64,000 bases of DNA from Halorussus litoreus (GCF_003382685.1 NZ_KZ859503.1:96181-160180), one strand, 5' to 3'; counted from the first letter of the stretch, positions 42,793 to 51,526 are shown. Translations and numbers: made by a program. Notes: a model not told the origin generated them from the sequence alone.

Positions 42793-43035
42793 CGCGACCA
42801 CTTTTTGCTGCGTTCTCACGAGCAACGCGAGTGAGGGCTCGAAACGGTGAAGCCGTTTCGGCGGTCGGCGTCTCGCCGAGCGCAGCGAAGCGAGGCTCGG
42901 AAGACGCGAGTTGTCTTCCGGCACACGAGAGCGCCTCCCTTACAAAAACGTGGGGAAAAGCCTGCGCTCCTCCCTCCGGTCGTCACTTGGCCCGCTCGCT
43001 CACGTTCGTTCGCTCGCGGTGGATCGCAGGTGTAC
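42793..43035 (+). repeat. Dispersed intergenic element B, divergent copy B3
   Basis: GCGACCACTTTTTGCTGCG follows the topA stop directly. Then the hairpin CGAAACGG/CCGTTTCG (42839-42860), the module GGCTCGGAAGACGC-GTCTTCCGG (42894-42920) shared with B2 and MITE A2, ACAAAAACGTGGGGAAAAGC where other copies have GACCAAAAACACGG, and CACTTGGCCCGCTCGCTC. The following ~225 bp to 43263 has no gene. Confidence 0.6.
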
Positions 43036-43263
43036 CGGTGGAAGGTCGGTCGTGGCGAGAGTAGCCTGTTGTCACTGTCGTCCGAGAGTGAGAGTATACC
43101 CGCACTTGAGGCGCAGTTCCCGCCGCTCTCCCGGACGATCCAGATTCGTACCAGCCGCGAATCGACCCAGTGACCGGCCGCGTTCGTCATCCCGCGCAGG
43201 TAACAAATTCTACAGACGAATCGCAACACAAACTATTTGGGTCTACTTGCCAAAAAGTTGGGT

Positions 43264-43455
43264 ATGGCAATGGCGTCGGCCACGCGGGAAGAGAAAGCCC
43301 GTATCTACCGCAAGTACCAGCAGGGGGACGCGACGATGGACGACGTCCGCGAGGTGTTCGGCGACGATATCGACGAGTTCGAGGAGTTCGACGCGCTGAT
43401 GGACGTCGTTAGCGAATCCGCCACGAACGAACCGTCCGACGATCTCTTCTGCTAG
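43264..43455 (+). CDS. UPF0175-like antitoxin candidate
   Basis: 63 aa. The core REEKARIYRKYQQGDATMDDV followed by REVFGDDIDEFEEFDALMDVV has the pattern of UPF0175 antitoxins (helix, short turn with G, then an A/G-x-S/D-x-x-E-F helix), though shorter than usual and lacking the standard N-terminus. ATG 43264 lies behind an AACTATTTGG box. The PIN-domain gene starts 63 bp downstream on the same strand. Assignment rests on this context and a weak motif match. Confidence 0.6.
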   Translation: MAMASATREEKARIYRKYQQGDATMDDVREVFGDDIDEFEEFDALMDVVSESATNEPSDDLFC

Positions 43456-43485
43456 CGTTTCCCTAATTTATAGCCGAATGCAGAA

Positions 43486-43494
43486 TTTTTATCC
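43486..43494 (+). promoter_or_regulatory. TATA box of the PIN toxin gene
   Basis: TTTTTATCC lies 25-33 nt before ATG 43519; a second AT-rich box TAATTTATAG is at 43464-43473. The toxin may therefore be transcribed separately as well as from the antitoxin promoter. Confidence 0.5.
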
Positions 43495-43518
43495 ACGGAT
43501 AGTGCAACCCGAACCGTA

Positions 43519-44064
43519 ATGGCAGGTCTGACGAAGATTCTCGTTGACACCTCCACTCTCGAAGCGGTCTGCAAAACCGAACATTCGACGCCCGTCTTCG
43601 AACATCTCCCGCTCTCGACGACGGATATCTGTTTCGAGGAGATCAAACGCAACAGGTCGTCGAACGTCGACCGGACCCGAAAGGAAGCTCTTCGCACGGT
43701 CCTCGAACAGTATCGGACCCACGACAACCCGAACATCGTCCGAACGAGTGTCACGTACGAGCCGTACGTCGAAGATCAAGGTGAAGAATCCATCATCGAC
43801 CTTCTGGAATCGAGAGACACCCAAGCGACGCGATACATCCTCCTGTTCGACGTCACTGCGAGCGACGAAATTCGAGACGTCGTCGACCTCGACGCGGTCG
43901 AAGTCAACACGCCAGGTCGGGCGTTCGAACTGCTGTGGCAAGGCGGGTACATTGCGGAGCGAACCCACTACCAAGCACTGCGGCAGATCGCGAACGAAGA
44001 GGGGTGGAAAGGCGAGGCGCTCGTCGAAGCCCTGCCGAAGACGCGGTATCAGGACGTTTTCTAG
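43519..44064 (+). CDS. PIN-domain (DUF3368-like) putative toxin ribonuclease
   Basis: 181 aa. PIN acidic positions are visible: D10 in KILVDTSTLEAV, E40/E41 in DICFEEIKR, E89/E90 in GEESIIDLLESR and D111/D116 in LLFDVTASDEIRDVV. The following DAVEVNTPGRAFELLWQGGYI parallels the G-T-x-x-x-L-x-x-A-x-x-x-G-x-I segment of DUF3368 PIN proteins, which pair with UPF0175 antitoxins. Lower GC than neighbouring housekeeping genes suggests acquisition. It probably cleaves RNA when free of its partner. Confidence 0.65.
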   Translation: MAGLTKILVDTSTLEAVCKTEHSTPVFEHLPLSTTDICFEEIKRNRSSNVDRTRKEALRTVLEQYRTHDNPNIVRTSVTYEPYVEDQGEESIIDLLESRDTQATRYILLFDVTASDEIRDVVDLDAVEVNTPGRAFELLWQGGYIAERTHYQALRQIANEEGWKGEALVEALPKTRYQDVF

Positions 44065-44179
44065 CCGTTCACTCGGCCGCTACCAGCCACCCGAATGCTA
44101 CATCCGCGCCGGATGCAGACGCAACTGCGCGCCAGCAGAGCGGGCCGGTCCGATTCCACGACCGTCCAGTGGCCGCTCC

Positions 44180-47100
44180 TCACTCCCCCACGGCGTCCTC
44201 GACGATTGCGATCTCGTCGTCGGTCAGCCCGTACAGTTCGTAGACGATCTCGTCGATGAGGTCGTCGGTGCGCTCGATCTTCGCGTCGAGTTCTTCGGCG
44301 CGTTCTTTCGTCTCGACGTAGCTCTCCAGCCCGCCCGCCACGTCTGCGACGGTGGGCAGCGTGAGCTTCTCCAGTCGGTCCACCAGCGAGTTCGTCTTGG
44401 TGGCGTTGTCCCGGAACCCCGCGAAGCCGCCGGCCTCCGCGACCGCGACGGGGACGAACGCCTCCACGAGGTCGGCCTCGGTCTCGGAGAGGTCGGTGAT
44501 CCGGAGCGCGGGCAGGAACTCCGTCTCGGTGTAGCCGTACTGGTCGAGGTCGTGGCCGCTTCCGCGGGCTTCGCCCGCTCCAGTCCGAGACCCTCCCGCT
44601 GGTCGCGTCTCGCTGTCTTCATCATCGGGTTTGTACCGCGCCGTGAGGTGGATGGTGACGGTGGCGGAATCCTCGCGCTCGACGTTCGCGCGCTCGATCT
44701 GGAGTTTGGTCCGCGTCTCGGTGGTCTCGTTGAGGATGGAGTCCGCGCTGTTCGTCGGGGGTTGGCTGAAGCCGATTTCGGTGATGGTGGGGCCTTCCGA
44801 ATAGTTGCCGAGGTGGTCGAGAAGGGAGAGGTTGAGAGTTCGGAGTTCTTTCTCTTTGTCCTGACATTCGACAGCAGACTCACGAAGTGTTTCCAACTTT
44901 TCGCGAGGGATGTTATCTTGCGAGAGTATCGGCAAATCACCGACATATGTTGAGCTATTCATGTAATACCCACCACGCATCATGGAGGCGATATTGTGCA
45001 GGTACATCTCTAAGAGATTTGAATTAAGGACTGCAACGAGGTAGGGGTCATCTTGAGTGAAAAAGAAAACCGTCTTGTTCAAGAAATAACCCTCAGTATC
45101 GAGAGTGAATTTTGTGTTTTTCGATACCTCGGGGAAAATTATCTTGTCCTTCGAAAACTCGGAGTAGTAGTCACAAGGTCGAAGATGATACCACTTTTCA
45201 CCACGCTCGGTCCGCTCTTCTAAAGATTCTCGGTACTGTTCCAGATATGACTGAATGCCGGGGTAGTTCTCAATCTTCACACCCCCATGCAACCACAGAA
45301 GGTATTCATTGTCAAAGTTAATCGAATGGTTCTCAATATTTTGGCCGGAGATGAATTCTTTGATCAATTCTTCAGAACCGCGATCTGAACGAATTATATC
45401 TTCCTTTTCATATTCGTCAATAATCAAAGCTTCATTGAAGCCCGTCATTATACCACGACGAATACCAGTATCGATTATGTCAGAGAGTTTTTCTCCCCTT
45501 GAGTCCATCTTGTTCATGATTTGCGTCTGTTCTGGACTCCCGAAAGTCCAACTTTCACCTTGGAAATGGTCACTCGGAACTAAAGCGGAGTTCGAGTCAA
45601 TAATAGATTGCAAGTCTGAGAAATCCAAATGTGGAATCTTAGCGAACTCCGTTTTACTTTGCTTGACCCCCTTTTTCAGTATAAAGATAGCAGGATAGGT
45701 GGTTGCACCATCAAAGACTGGCAAGTCGCCAAAGTCACAAACAGAATCGATTTGGTGATTGTTTGAAAGGAATTTGCGGAGTCCCTTTCCATAGTCAGCA
45801 GTAACAAATCGATTCGTGACAATGAGACCAAGCATTCCCTGCTGGCGCAGAACTTGAGTTGACTGCTCAAAGAAATACGTGTAGAGATCAGCAGTGCTAT
45901 CGTAGGTTTCGAATTTTGTCTGGAAAAACTTCTTGAATCTGCTGATAGACTCCTGCCGCACATACGGCGGATTCCCGACCACAGCATCGAACCCGGCATC
46001 CGACGATAACTCACCGCTCCCGTCGAAGAACACCTCGGGGAACTCCAGTTCCCAGTGGAAGAACTGCTCGGTCGCCGCCATCGCCTGCGCACTTGTGAAC
46101 CAGTCGGACTCGGCCACCTCGTCCCACGAGTCGTCGCGGAGCGCCCTCGCCATCTGCTCGTCGGCGTCGTCGGGCACGTCGAGGCCGAACTGTCCGGCGG
46201 TGTGGACCGAACACATCTCCAGCAGGTGGCGGAACTGCGGGTCGTCCCGGATCTCGTCGTAGGTGCGCTCCATCTGCTTGATGTCCGCGAGTTCGTCGTT
46301 CTCGATTGCCAGCAGGTCCGCCATCAGGTCCATCACGTGGTCGAGCGCCTCCTGACGGGTCTGCTCCATCCAGTCCGAGAGCGTCGTCTGACCGGACAGG
46401 TCGTCGTCACCGTCGTCGGTCGACAGTATCCGGCTGATGTCCGACCCCACCAGCGAGTTGCCGGTCTTGAGATGGTGGTCGAGGAAGGCCAGCGGCTGGT
46501 CGGCCGCCAGCGTTTCGAGCCACATCGACAGCTTCGACAGTTCGACCGCCATGTCGTTGAGGTCCACGCCGTAGATGCACTCCTTGGCGATCTTGCGCCG
46601 GATCTCCTGCTCGTCGTACGACTGGAGTTCCTGCTCGCGCACCACCGCCATCACGCGCTCGGTGAGATACCCCGTCGCCTTCGTGAGGAAGTGCCCGCTC
46701 CCCATCGCCGGGTCGAGGATCTTCAGCCCCCGAACTCGCTGCCAGAAGCGTGCGAAGTACTCCCGGTCGCTCGGCTCCAGCCCGTCGTCCCGGAGGTCCT
46801 CGTCGATCTCGGCGACCAGCGGGTCGACCGTCTCCTCGACGATGTAGGTCACCACGTAGTCGGGCGTGTAGTACGCGCCGGTCGCCTTGCGCTCGCCCTC
46901 GTCGTTGACGACGTACAGGCTTCCCCCGGGGACCGTTTCGACCGCGTCGGCCACCGACACCTCGGTCGCGGGCTTCCACACCTGCCCGCCGTCCTCGGCG
47001 ACCGCGGCGTACTGCTCGGGCGCGATGCGGAACTCGTGTTCGAGCAGCCCCTCGTAGATGGAGCCGAGGTGGCGCGTGTCGAGGTCGGCGTAGTCGGCGA

Positions 47101-48331
47101 GCACGAACTCGCCCTCGTCGGTCTCGGTGGTCGAGAGCCGGTAGATGACCTCCGCGATGTACCGGTCAGAGACGCTGTTCTCGGTGAGGAACCCGTGCTC
47201 GTCGGCATCGAACAGCCCGCCGTTGTACGCCGTGACCCCGAGCGCCGCGTTGCCCTCGTCGATCAGCCCGAACAGGTCCCGCAGTCGCTGCCAGATGGAC
47301 GTGGAGAACTCGCTGTACGCCTCGTCGAACGTCTCGCCGTCGTCTCTCGTCCGGAGGATGTCGAGTCGCTTCTGGTCGAGGCTGAAGTTGTCCCGGTACT
47401 CGTCCTTCGCGTCCGGGTCGTCGGGGTTGATGAGTTGGCGCGACTCGGCGTACAGGATGAACATCAGGCGGTACAGCAAGACGAGCGACTGCTCTTTGAG
47501 TTCGTCGAGCGCCTCCTCGTCGTCGGGGTCGATGTCGAGGTCGTTCGTCTCGACGAACCCCTTCCCGAGCACTCGAAGCGCGGTGAAGACGTTGTCCTGC
47601 AGGTCCTCGCCGAGTTCCTTGGCCGCGGTCTCGCTCTCGGTCCACACCGTGTCGAGGAAGCTGGTTCCGGCCACGCTCCGGAACGCCTGGGGCCGGAAGA
47701 ACAGGTAGAAGTACTTGAAATCCTCGACGTTGCCGGTTTCGAGCAGTTCCGGCAGGTCGACCTCGTAGAACGTCTGGGTCTCGTAGTCCTTGGTCCCGTA
47801 CAGTCGCCACTTCTTCCCATCGGTCAGGATGCCCCACTGGACCGACTCGGGCGTTCGTTCGAGGTAGAACTTCACCTGATGGGACGCGTCGCGGTACTGT
47901 CGCTCCTCGCTGAACCGCTCGGTGAAGCTCGACCCCCACTGCTTGGCCTCCAGCACCGCGGACGCTCGCTTGAACAGTACCTCGGCGTCGCCCTCCATCC
48001 CCTGCATCTCGGCCTCCCGGCGGGCGTCCGCGGACTCGAACAGGAGCCGGTCGACGTACCCGCCGCCGTCGGGAAGCGTCGCTTCCGGCCGCGCGCCGTA
48101 CCCCAGTACGTCCAGCACCGGGTCGATCCACGCGTCTATCAGGGCGTCCTCGTTCTGGCCCGCCGCCAGTCCGCTCTCCTTCTCGTACAGCGACTGCAGT
48201 TGCTCGAACACCGCTTCGACGCCCTCGGCCGACTCCCACTCGTCGAGTTCGTCGATCCGCTCCTTGAGATAATGGTCGGTGAAGAGATTGGAGTTCCGGT
48301 ATGGTTTCCGGGACAGCGTCGATTGACTCAT
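44180..48331 (-). CDS. Type IIG restriction-modification enzyme (N6-adenine methylase with nuclease domain)
   Basis: 1383 aa from ATG 48331 (alternatives at 48349 and 48364; the frame open to 49291 is not used because it would cover GGGP synthase). N-terminal PD-(D/E)xK-like nuclease with D94 and E128-x-K130 (VLEAKQW); helical connector; methylase motif I DPAMGSGHF near 539 and motif IV NPPYVRQ near 787; then a target-recognition region and a helical C-terminus. Residues ~790-1167 are encoded by clearly AT-rich DNA (44830-45960) between GC-rich flanks. PglX-like methylase of a defence system is the alternative, but no other BREX gene is nearby. Confidence 0.85.
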   Translation of the reverse strand: MSQSTLSRKPYRNSNLFTDHYLKERIDELDEWESAEGVEAVFEQLQSLYEKESGLAAGQNEDALIDAWIDPVLDVLGYGARPEATLPDGGGYVDRLLFESADARREAEMQGMEGDAEVLFKRASAVLEAKQWGSSFTERFSEERQYRDASHQVKFYLERTPESVQWGILTDGKKWRLYGTKDYETQTFYEVDLPELLETGNVEDFKYFYLFFRPQAFRSVAGTSFLDTVWTESETAAKELGEDLQDNVFTALRVLGKGFVETNDLDIDPDDEEALDELKEQSLVLLYRLMFILYAESRQLINPDDPDAKDEYRDNFSLDQKRLDILRTRDDGETFDEAYSEFSTSIWQRLRDLFGLIDEGNAALGVTAYNGGLFDADEHGFLTENSVSDRYIAEVIYRLSTTETDEGEFVLADYADLDTRHLGSIYEGLLEHEFRIAPEQYAAVAEDGGQVWKPATEVSVADAVETVPGGSLYVVNDEGERKATGAYYTPDYVVTYIVEETVDPLVAEIDEDLRDDGLEPSDREYFARFWQRVRGLKILDPAMGSGHFLTKATGYLTERVMAVVREQELQSYDEQEIRRKIAKECIYGVDLNDMAVELSKLSMWLETLAADQPLAFLDHHLKTGNSLVGSDISRILSTDDGDDDLSGQTTLSDWMEQTRQEALDHVMDLMADLLAIENDELADIKQMERTYDEIRDDPQFRHLLEMCSVHTAGQFGLDVPDDADEQMARALRDDSWDEVAESDWFTSAQAMAATEQFFHWELEFPEVFFDGSGELSSDAGFDAVVGNPPYVRQESISRFKKFFQTKFETYDSTADLYTYFFEQSTQVLRQQGMLGLIVTNRFVTADYGKGLRKFLSNNHQIDSVCDFGDLPVFDGATTYPAIFILKKGVKQSKTEFAKIPHLDFSDLQSIIDSNSALVPSDHFQGESWTFGSPEQTQIMNKMDSRGEKLSDIIDTGIRRGIMTGFNEALIIDEYEKEDIIRSDRGSEELIKEFISGQNIENHSINFDNEYLLWLHGGVKIENYPGIQSYLEQYRESLEERTERGEKWYHLRPCDYYSEFSKDKIIFPEVSKNTKFTLDTEGYFLNKTVFFFTQDDPYLVAVLNSNLLEMYLHNIASMMRGGYYMNSSTYVGDLPILSQDNIPREKLETLRESAVECQDKEKELRTLNLSLLDHLGNYSEGPTITEIGFSQPPTNSADSILNETTETRTKLQIERANVEREDSATVTIHLTARYKPDDEDSETRPAGGSRTGAGEARGSGHDLDQYGYTETEFLPALRITDLSETEADLVEAFVPVAVAEAGGFAGFRDNATKTNSLVDRLEKLTLPTVADVAGGLESYVETKERAEELDAKIERTDDLIDEIVYELYGLTDDEIAIVEDAVGE

Positions 48332-48450
48332 CTGAATATTCGGTGTCATGGACACCATCGACATGAAACTACTGCATATCCGTCCGGACAGGCCCGACGA
48401 GAGTGACTGGTGGGTCCGTTGTTCCCCGCGTAGCTCCCCGATTCGAAGAC

Positions 48451-48458
48451 GTTTTAGT
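48451..48458 (+). promoter_or_regulatory. TATA-like box of the GGGP synthase gene
   Basis: TTTTAGTC lies 24-31 nt before ATG 48482, within the 150-bp divergent gap to the restriction enzyme gene. Confidence 0.45.
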
Positions 48459-48481
48459 CGCTCCTTTTGATTACACAGGTA

Positions 48482-49204
48482 ATGACCGCACCGTGGGACG
48501 ACTGGGACCACGTCGTCAAGCTGGACCCAGACAAGAGCCTCGCGCCGGGCGAGAGCTTCGAGGACGTCTGCGAGACCGGCACCGACGCGCTCGAAATCGG
48601 CGGGACGACCGGCATGACAGAGGAGAAGATGGAGAAGGTCATCGCGGCCTGCGGCAAGTACGACGTGCCGATCTATCAGGAGCCGTCGAACCCCGCCGTC
48701 GTGGTCGAGCGCGAGGAACTCGACGGCTACCTCGTCCCCACCGTGCTGAACGCCGGCGACCCGTTCTGGATCACCGGCGCGCACAAGGAGTGGGCGCGCA
48801 TAGAGGACGTCGACTGGTCGCGCAGCCACGCCGAGGGGTACGTCGTGCTCAACCCCGACTCCAGCGTGGCCGAGTACACCGAGGCCGACTGCGACCTGAC
48901 CGCGGAGGACGTCGCGGCCTACGCCGAGGTCGCGGAGCACCAGCTCGGCCAGCCCATCCTGTACGTCGAGTACTCGGGCACGTTCGGCGACCCCGAGGTG
49001 GTCGCGGCCGCGGCCGACGCGCTCGACGACGCGGCGCTGTTCTACGGCGGCGGCGTCCACGACTACGACACCGCTCACACGATGGCCGAGCACGCCGACA
49101 CCGTGATCGTCGGCGACCTCGTCCACGACGAGGGCTGTGAGGCCGTGCGCGAGACGGTCGAGGGTGCGAAGGACGCGGCGAAGACCGCAGCCGAGTCGGT
49201 GTAA
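48482..49204 (+). CDS. Geranylgeranylglyceryl phosphate synthase
   Basis: 240 aa TIM barrel that joins geranylgeranyl diphosphate to sn-glycerol-1-phosphate, the first committed step of archaeal ether lipids. Signature segments: [13 protein letters not shown] at the N-terminus, [16 protein letters not shown] near 32, [16 protein letters not shown] near 160 and [33 protein letters not shown] near 185, the phosphate-binding loops of the family. Short form, without the longer bacterial N-terminus. Confidence 0.92.
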   Translation: MTAPWDDWDHVVKLDPDKSLAPGESFEDVCETGTDALEIGGTTGMTEEKMEKVIAACGKYDVPIYQEPSNPAVVVEREELDGYLVPTVLNAGDPFWITGAHKEWARIEDVDWSRSHAEGYVVLNPDSSVAEYTEADCDLTAEDVAAYAEVAEHQLGQPILYVEYSGTFGDPEVVAAAADALDDAALFYGGGVHDYDTAHTMAEHADTVIVGDLVHDEGCEAVRETVEGAKDAAKTAAESV

Positions 49205-49350
49205 CCCGCCAACCCCCGATTCGGCCGCCAATCCCAGCTTCGCCCGCCAACCCCGATTCGCCCGCCGCTTCTCGTCTTCGTTCCGCTCCACGTCAACTAC
49301 TCTCTATCCGCCCTCTGCTCCCAATCCTCGGACAGAACGCCCTCTTGCCA

Positions 49351-49360
49351 AATATTTATC
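49351..49360 (+). promoter_or_regulatory. TATA box of the ATP-grasp/metalloprotease pair
   Basis: AATATTTATC lies 25-34 nt before ATG 49385. It is the only evident promoter for the two-gene unit. Confidence 0.55.
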
Positions 49361-49384
49361 TCCCACCGATGAAACCATACCCGT

Positions 49385-50320
49385 ATGGTCGTGATATTAA
49401 TGGGGAACGTTCAGGGACACGAGTTCGACTTGCTCGGCGACGAGATACGGTCGCGGGGGAGCGAGGTTACGATCGTCGATCTCGACGAGTGGCCGAGCGA
49501 GAAGCCGGTGGCCCAGAACGTCGACGAGAAGTCCGTCCGGATCGGCTCCGAGACCATCCCGATGGCGGACGTGGAGGGCGTGTTCGCTAGGCCCAACACC
49601 CTGTTCATCCCGGCGGTCGAGGACCGACTCCACGGCAGTCTGAGCGACGCCGATAACCCGTACGCCGCGCTGACCCAGATACGGGAGTACCGCGGCCTGT
49701 TCGAGAGTGTCCTCCAGTCGCTGGAGTACCACGGGGCGACCGTGATACCGGCGGTCGACGCGCTCGTCTGGGAGGAGATGAACCCCTACGGCTGCGACCT
49801 GTTCGACTCGATGGGCATCGACGTGCCCGAGACGCTCGCGACGAACGACTCGGCGGCCGCGAAGCAGTTCCTCGAATCCCACGGTAAAGTCGTGTACAAA
49901 CCGGTCGCCGGGGTCGGCGGCGCGCACGTCATGACCGACGACGAGACCGAGGAACTCGAGAACCTGACCACGCCGGTGCTGTTCCAGGAGTTCCTCCCCG
50001 GCGACGACGTTCGCGCGTACGTGCTGGACGGCGAGTTCCTCGGTGCCTTCCAGTACAGCTACGACGACGAGTCGTTCTCGTTCAAGTGGACCGACAGCGA
50101 GATCGCCGCCGAAGCGGTCGAACTGCCGGCGTCGGCGAAGCAGGACGTACTCCGCGCCGTCGAGGCGACGCCCGCGGACTACGCCACCGCGGACCTGCGA
50201 CTCGGGGACGACGGCTCGTACTCGCTCATCGAGGTCAACGCCGGCGGCCGGTTCATGCTGTCGGACTCGAGCGGGATAACGAACGTCGCCGACGCGCTCG
50301 TCACCCACCTCCTCGACTAA
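49385..50320 (+). CDS. RimK-like ATP-grasp ligase, candidate peptide-modifying enzyme
   Basis: 311 aa. N-terminal Rossmann-like lobe (VILMGNVQGHEFDLLGDEI), ATP-grasp lysine loop VVYKPVAGVGGAHVM at 169-183, adenine region LFQEFLPGDDVRAYVLDG at 199-216 with R210, and metal ligands in SLIEVNAGGRF (E283, N285). This matches RimK/MvdD-type ligases that form amide or ester bonds on peptides, glutathione or ribosomal proteins. A PqqD-fused membrane protease begins four bases after the stop, which favours a ribosomal-peptide maturation role. Lysine-biosynthesis LysX or coenzyme gamma-F420 ligase are alternatives, but their partner genes are absent. Confidence 0.8.
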   Translation: MVVILMGNVQGHEFDLLGDEIRSRGSEVTIVDLDEWPSEKPVAQNVDEKSVRIGSETIPMADVEGVFARPNTLFIPAVEDRLHGSLSDADNPYAALTQIREYRGLFESVLQSLEYHGATVIPAVDALVWEEMNPYGCDLFDSMGIDVPETLATNDSAAAKQFLESHGKVVYKPVAGVGGAHVMTDDETEELENLTTPVLFQEFLPGDDVRAYVLDGEFLGAFQYSYDDESFSFKWTDSEIAAEAVELPASAKQDVLRAVEATPADYATADLRLGDDGSYSLIEVNAGGRFMLSDSSGITNVADALVTHLLD

Positions 50321-50324
50321 CCCG

Positions 50325-51284
50325 ATGACGGAGCACGTCGTCGTCGACGACGCCCGATACGGGTTCACGTGGTACCGCGTGGACGGCCAGTACTTCCTCG
50401 AATCCGAGGACGGCTATCGGCGGGTGAACGACTCGGTCGTCGACCTGCTGAACAAACTCGCGCGGGGAACGCTGACCGTCGAAGAGCTACGAGCGCAGGC
50501 GAACGGCGGCCCTGCGGTCGTCGAGGGGTCGGGGACGAACCCGGAGGAGGTGCTCTCGCTCGTCGAGACCTACCTCGAACGGGGCATCCTCCGAGAGGAC
50601 GAACCGGTCGTCCGCGTCACGCCGCCCGACGACGTGAGACTGTGGCCTCGCGTGGCGGTCTTCCTCCTCGTCCTCTCGGCGTTCGGAGCCGTGGTCGCAC
50701 CGATCGCGTCGAGCGTGTCGCCTGCGCTGCTCTCGCGGCTGTCCGTCGGTCAGATCGCGTCGATAGCGGTGCTGTCGGCCGGCTTCGTCGCGATCCACGA
50801 GTACGGCCACTACGCGGTCAGCGCCCGCCACTTCGATCCCTCGGTTCGGCTCGACGTCGTGAACGGCGTCGTCCCGGCGGTCGTCACGGACACCACCGGA
50901 TCGTGGACGCTGCCCCGCAACCAGCGCATCTGGATCAATCTCGCCGGGCCGCTGTTGGAACTCGGCGCGGCCGTTCCGTTGGTTGCCCTCCACTACGTCT
51001 TTCCGAACCACCTCGTCGTCCAACTCCTGCTCCTCGCCGTGTTCGGGCACGTGGTGTTCGCGTTGAACCCGTTGATACACGGCGACGGCTTCTGGATCCT
51101 GTGTGACTACTTCGGTCTGCGGGACGTGCGCCAGCGCGGATTCGAGGACCTGCGAGCGCTCCGGCCCTCCTGGACGGCAGCGTACGTGGTGGTGTCGTAC
51201 GGCCTCGGAGCGGTTCTCGTGGTCTGGATGACCGTCACGTTGGCCGCGCTCCTCGGACTGGTCGAGTTTCACGTCCCGGTCTGA
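50325..51284 (+). CDS. PqqD-like domain fused to membrane M50-type metalloprotease
   Basis: 319 aa. Residues ~12-92 resemble PqqD/RRE peptide-binding domains: YFLESEDGYRRVNDSVVDLL, the turn ARGTLTVEELRAQ, then a helix EEVLSLVETYLERGILRED. Membrane segments follow, with the zinc motif HEYGH at 158-162, NLAGPLLEL, and NPLIHGDGFWILCDYFGL at 248-265, where D254 is placed as the third ligand. This resembles YydH-type RiPP proteases rather than sterol-type S2P, as there is no PDZ domain. It should bind and cleave a peptide in or at the membrane. Co-transcribed with the ATP-grasp gene. Confidence 0.75.
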   Translation: MTEHVVVDDARYGFTWYRVDGQYFLESEDGYRRVNDSVVDLLNKLARGTLTVEELRAQANGGPAVVEGSGTNPEEVLSLVETYLERGILREDEPVVRVTPPDDVRLWPRVAVFLLVLSAFGAVVAPIASSVSPALLSRLSVGQIASIAVLSAGFVAIHEYGHYAVSARHFDPSVRLDVVNGVVPAVVTDTTGSWTLPRNQRIWINLAGPLLELGAAVPLVALHYVFPNHLVVQLLLLAVFGHVVFALNPLIHGDGFWILCDYFGLRDVRQRGFEDLRALRPSWTAAYVVVSYGLGAVLVVWMTVTLAALLGLVEFHVPV

Positions 51285-51359
51285 GCCGTTCGTTCGCGTC
51301 GGCGGAGTCCGAGCGATAGACGCGAGCGCAGATCGTCGAGGTACGATGGGCGTCGAAAC

Positions 51360-51373
51360 CCGAAAAAGGGTGT
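51360..51373 (-). terminator. Possible T-rich terminator after the 34-aa peptide gene
   Basis: Reading leftward, CACCCTTTTTCGGG follows the peptide stop by about 50 nt. Archaeal termination uses T-rich tracts, so this is a plausible end for the leftward transcript. Confidence 0.35.
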
Positions 51374-51421
51374 TTTATCGCCGTCGTGCAGTGGGCAGAT
51401 CGGTGCCTGCGTCGGAACGCT

Positions 51422-51526
51422 TTACAGCATCTCGACGGAGATGCACGAGGGGAGTGCGGTACTTTCTCGCTCGGTCACTTGGCTATCTTCGAGTTCGCCG
51501 ATCAGGTGCTTGCTATCGTCGTTCAT
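51422..51526 (-). CDS. 34-aa peptide, candidate RiPP precursor
   Basis: ATG 51526 with GGAG five bases upstream; an in-frame ATG at 51541 would add MQWST. The N-terminal half is acidic and helical (NDDSKHLIGELEDSQ), the C-terminal part TERESTALPSCISVEML has acidic, hydroxyl and one cysteine side chains of the kind cross-linked by ATP-grasp enzymes. It is convergent with the ATP-grasp/PqqD-protease pair, 137 bp away, and has its own AT-rich promoter. No similarity recognised; identity as a precursor is inference. Confidence 0.45.
   Translation of the reverse strand: MNDDSKHLIGELEDSQVTERESTALPSCISVEML

Noticed and set aside
44180-48331. BREX system (PglX)
   Set aside because: No pglZ, brxC, brxL or other BREX genes lie on either side, and an N-terminal PD-(D/E)xK nuclease motif fits a stand-alone type IIG enzyme better.
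48332-49291. Extension of the restriction enzyme frame to 1703 aa
   Set aside because: The extra 320 residues are antisense to the clearly coding GGGP synthase gene and have arginine/valine/glycine-biased composition; the protein family starts near 48331.
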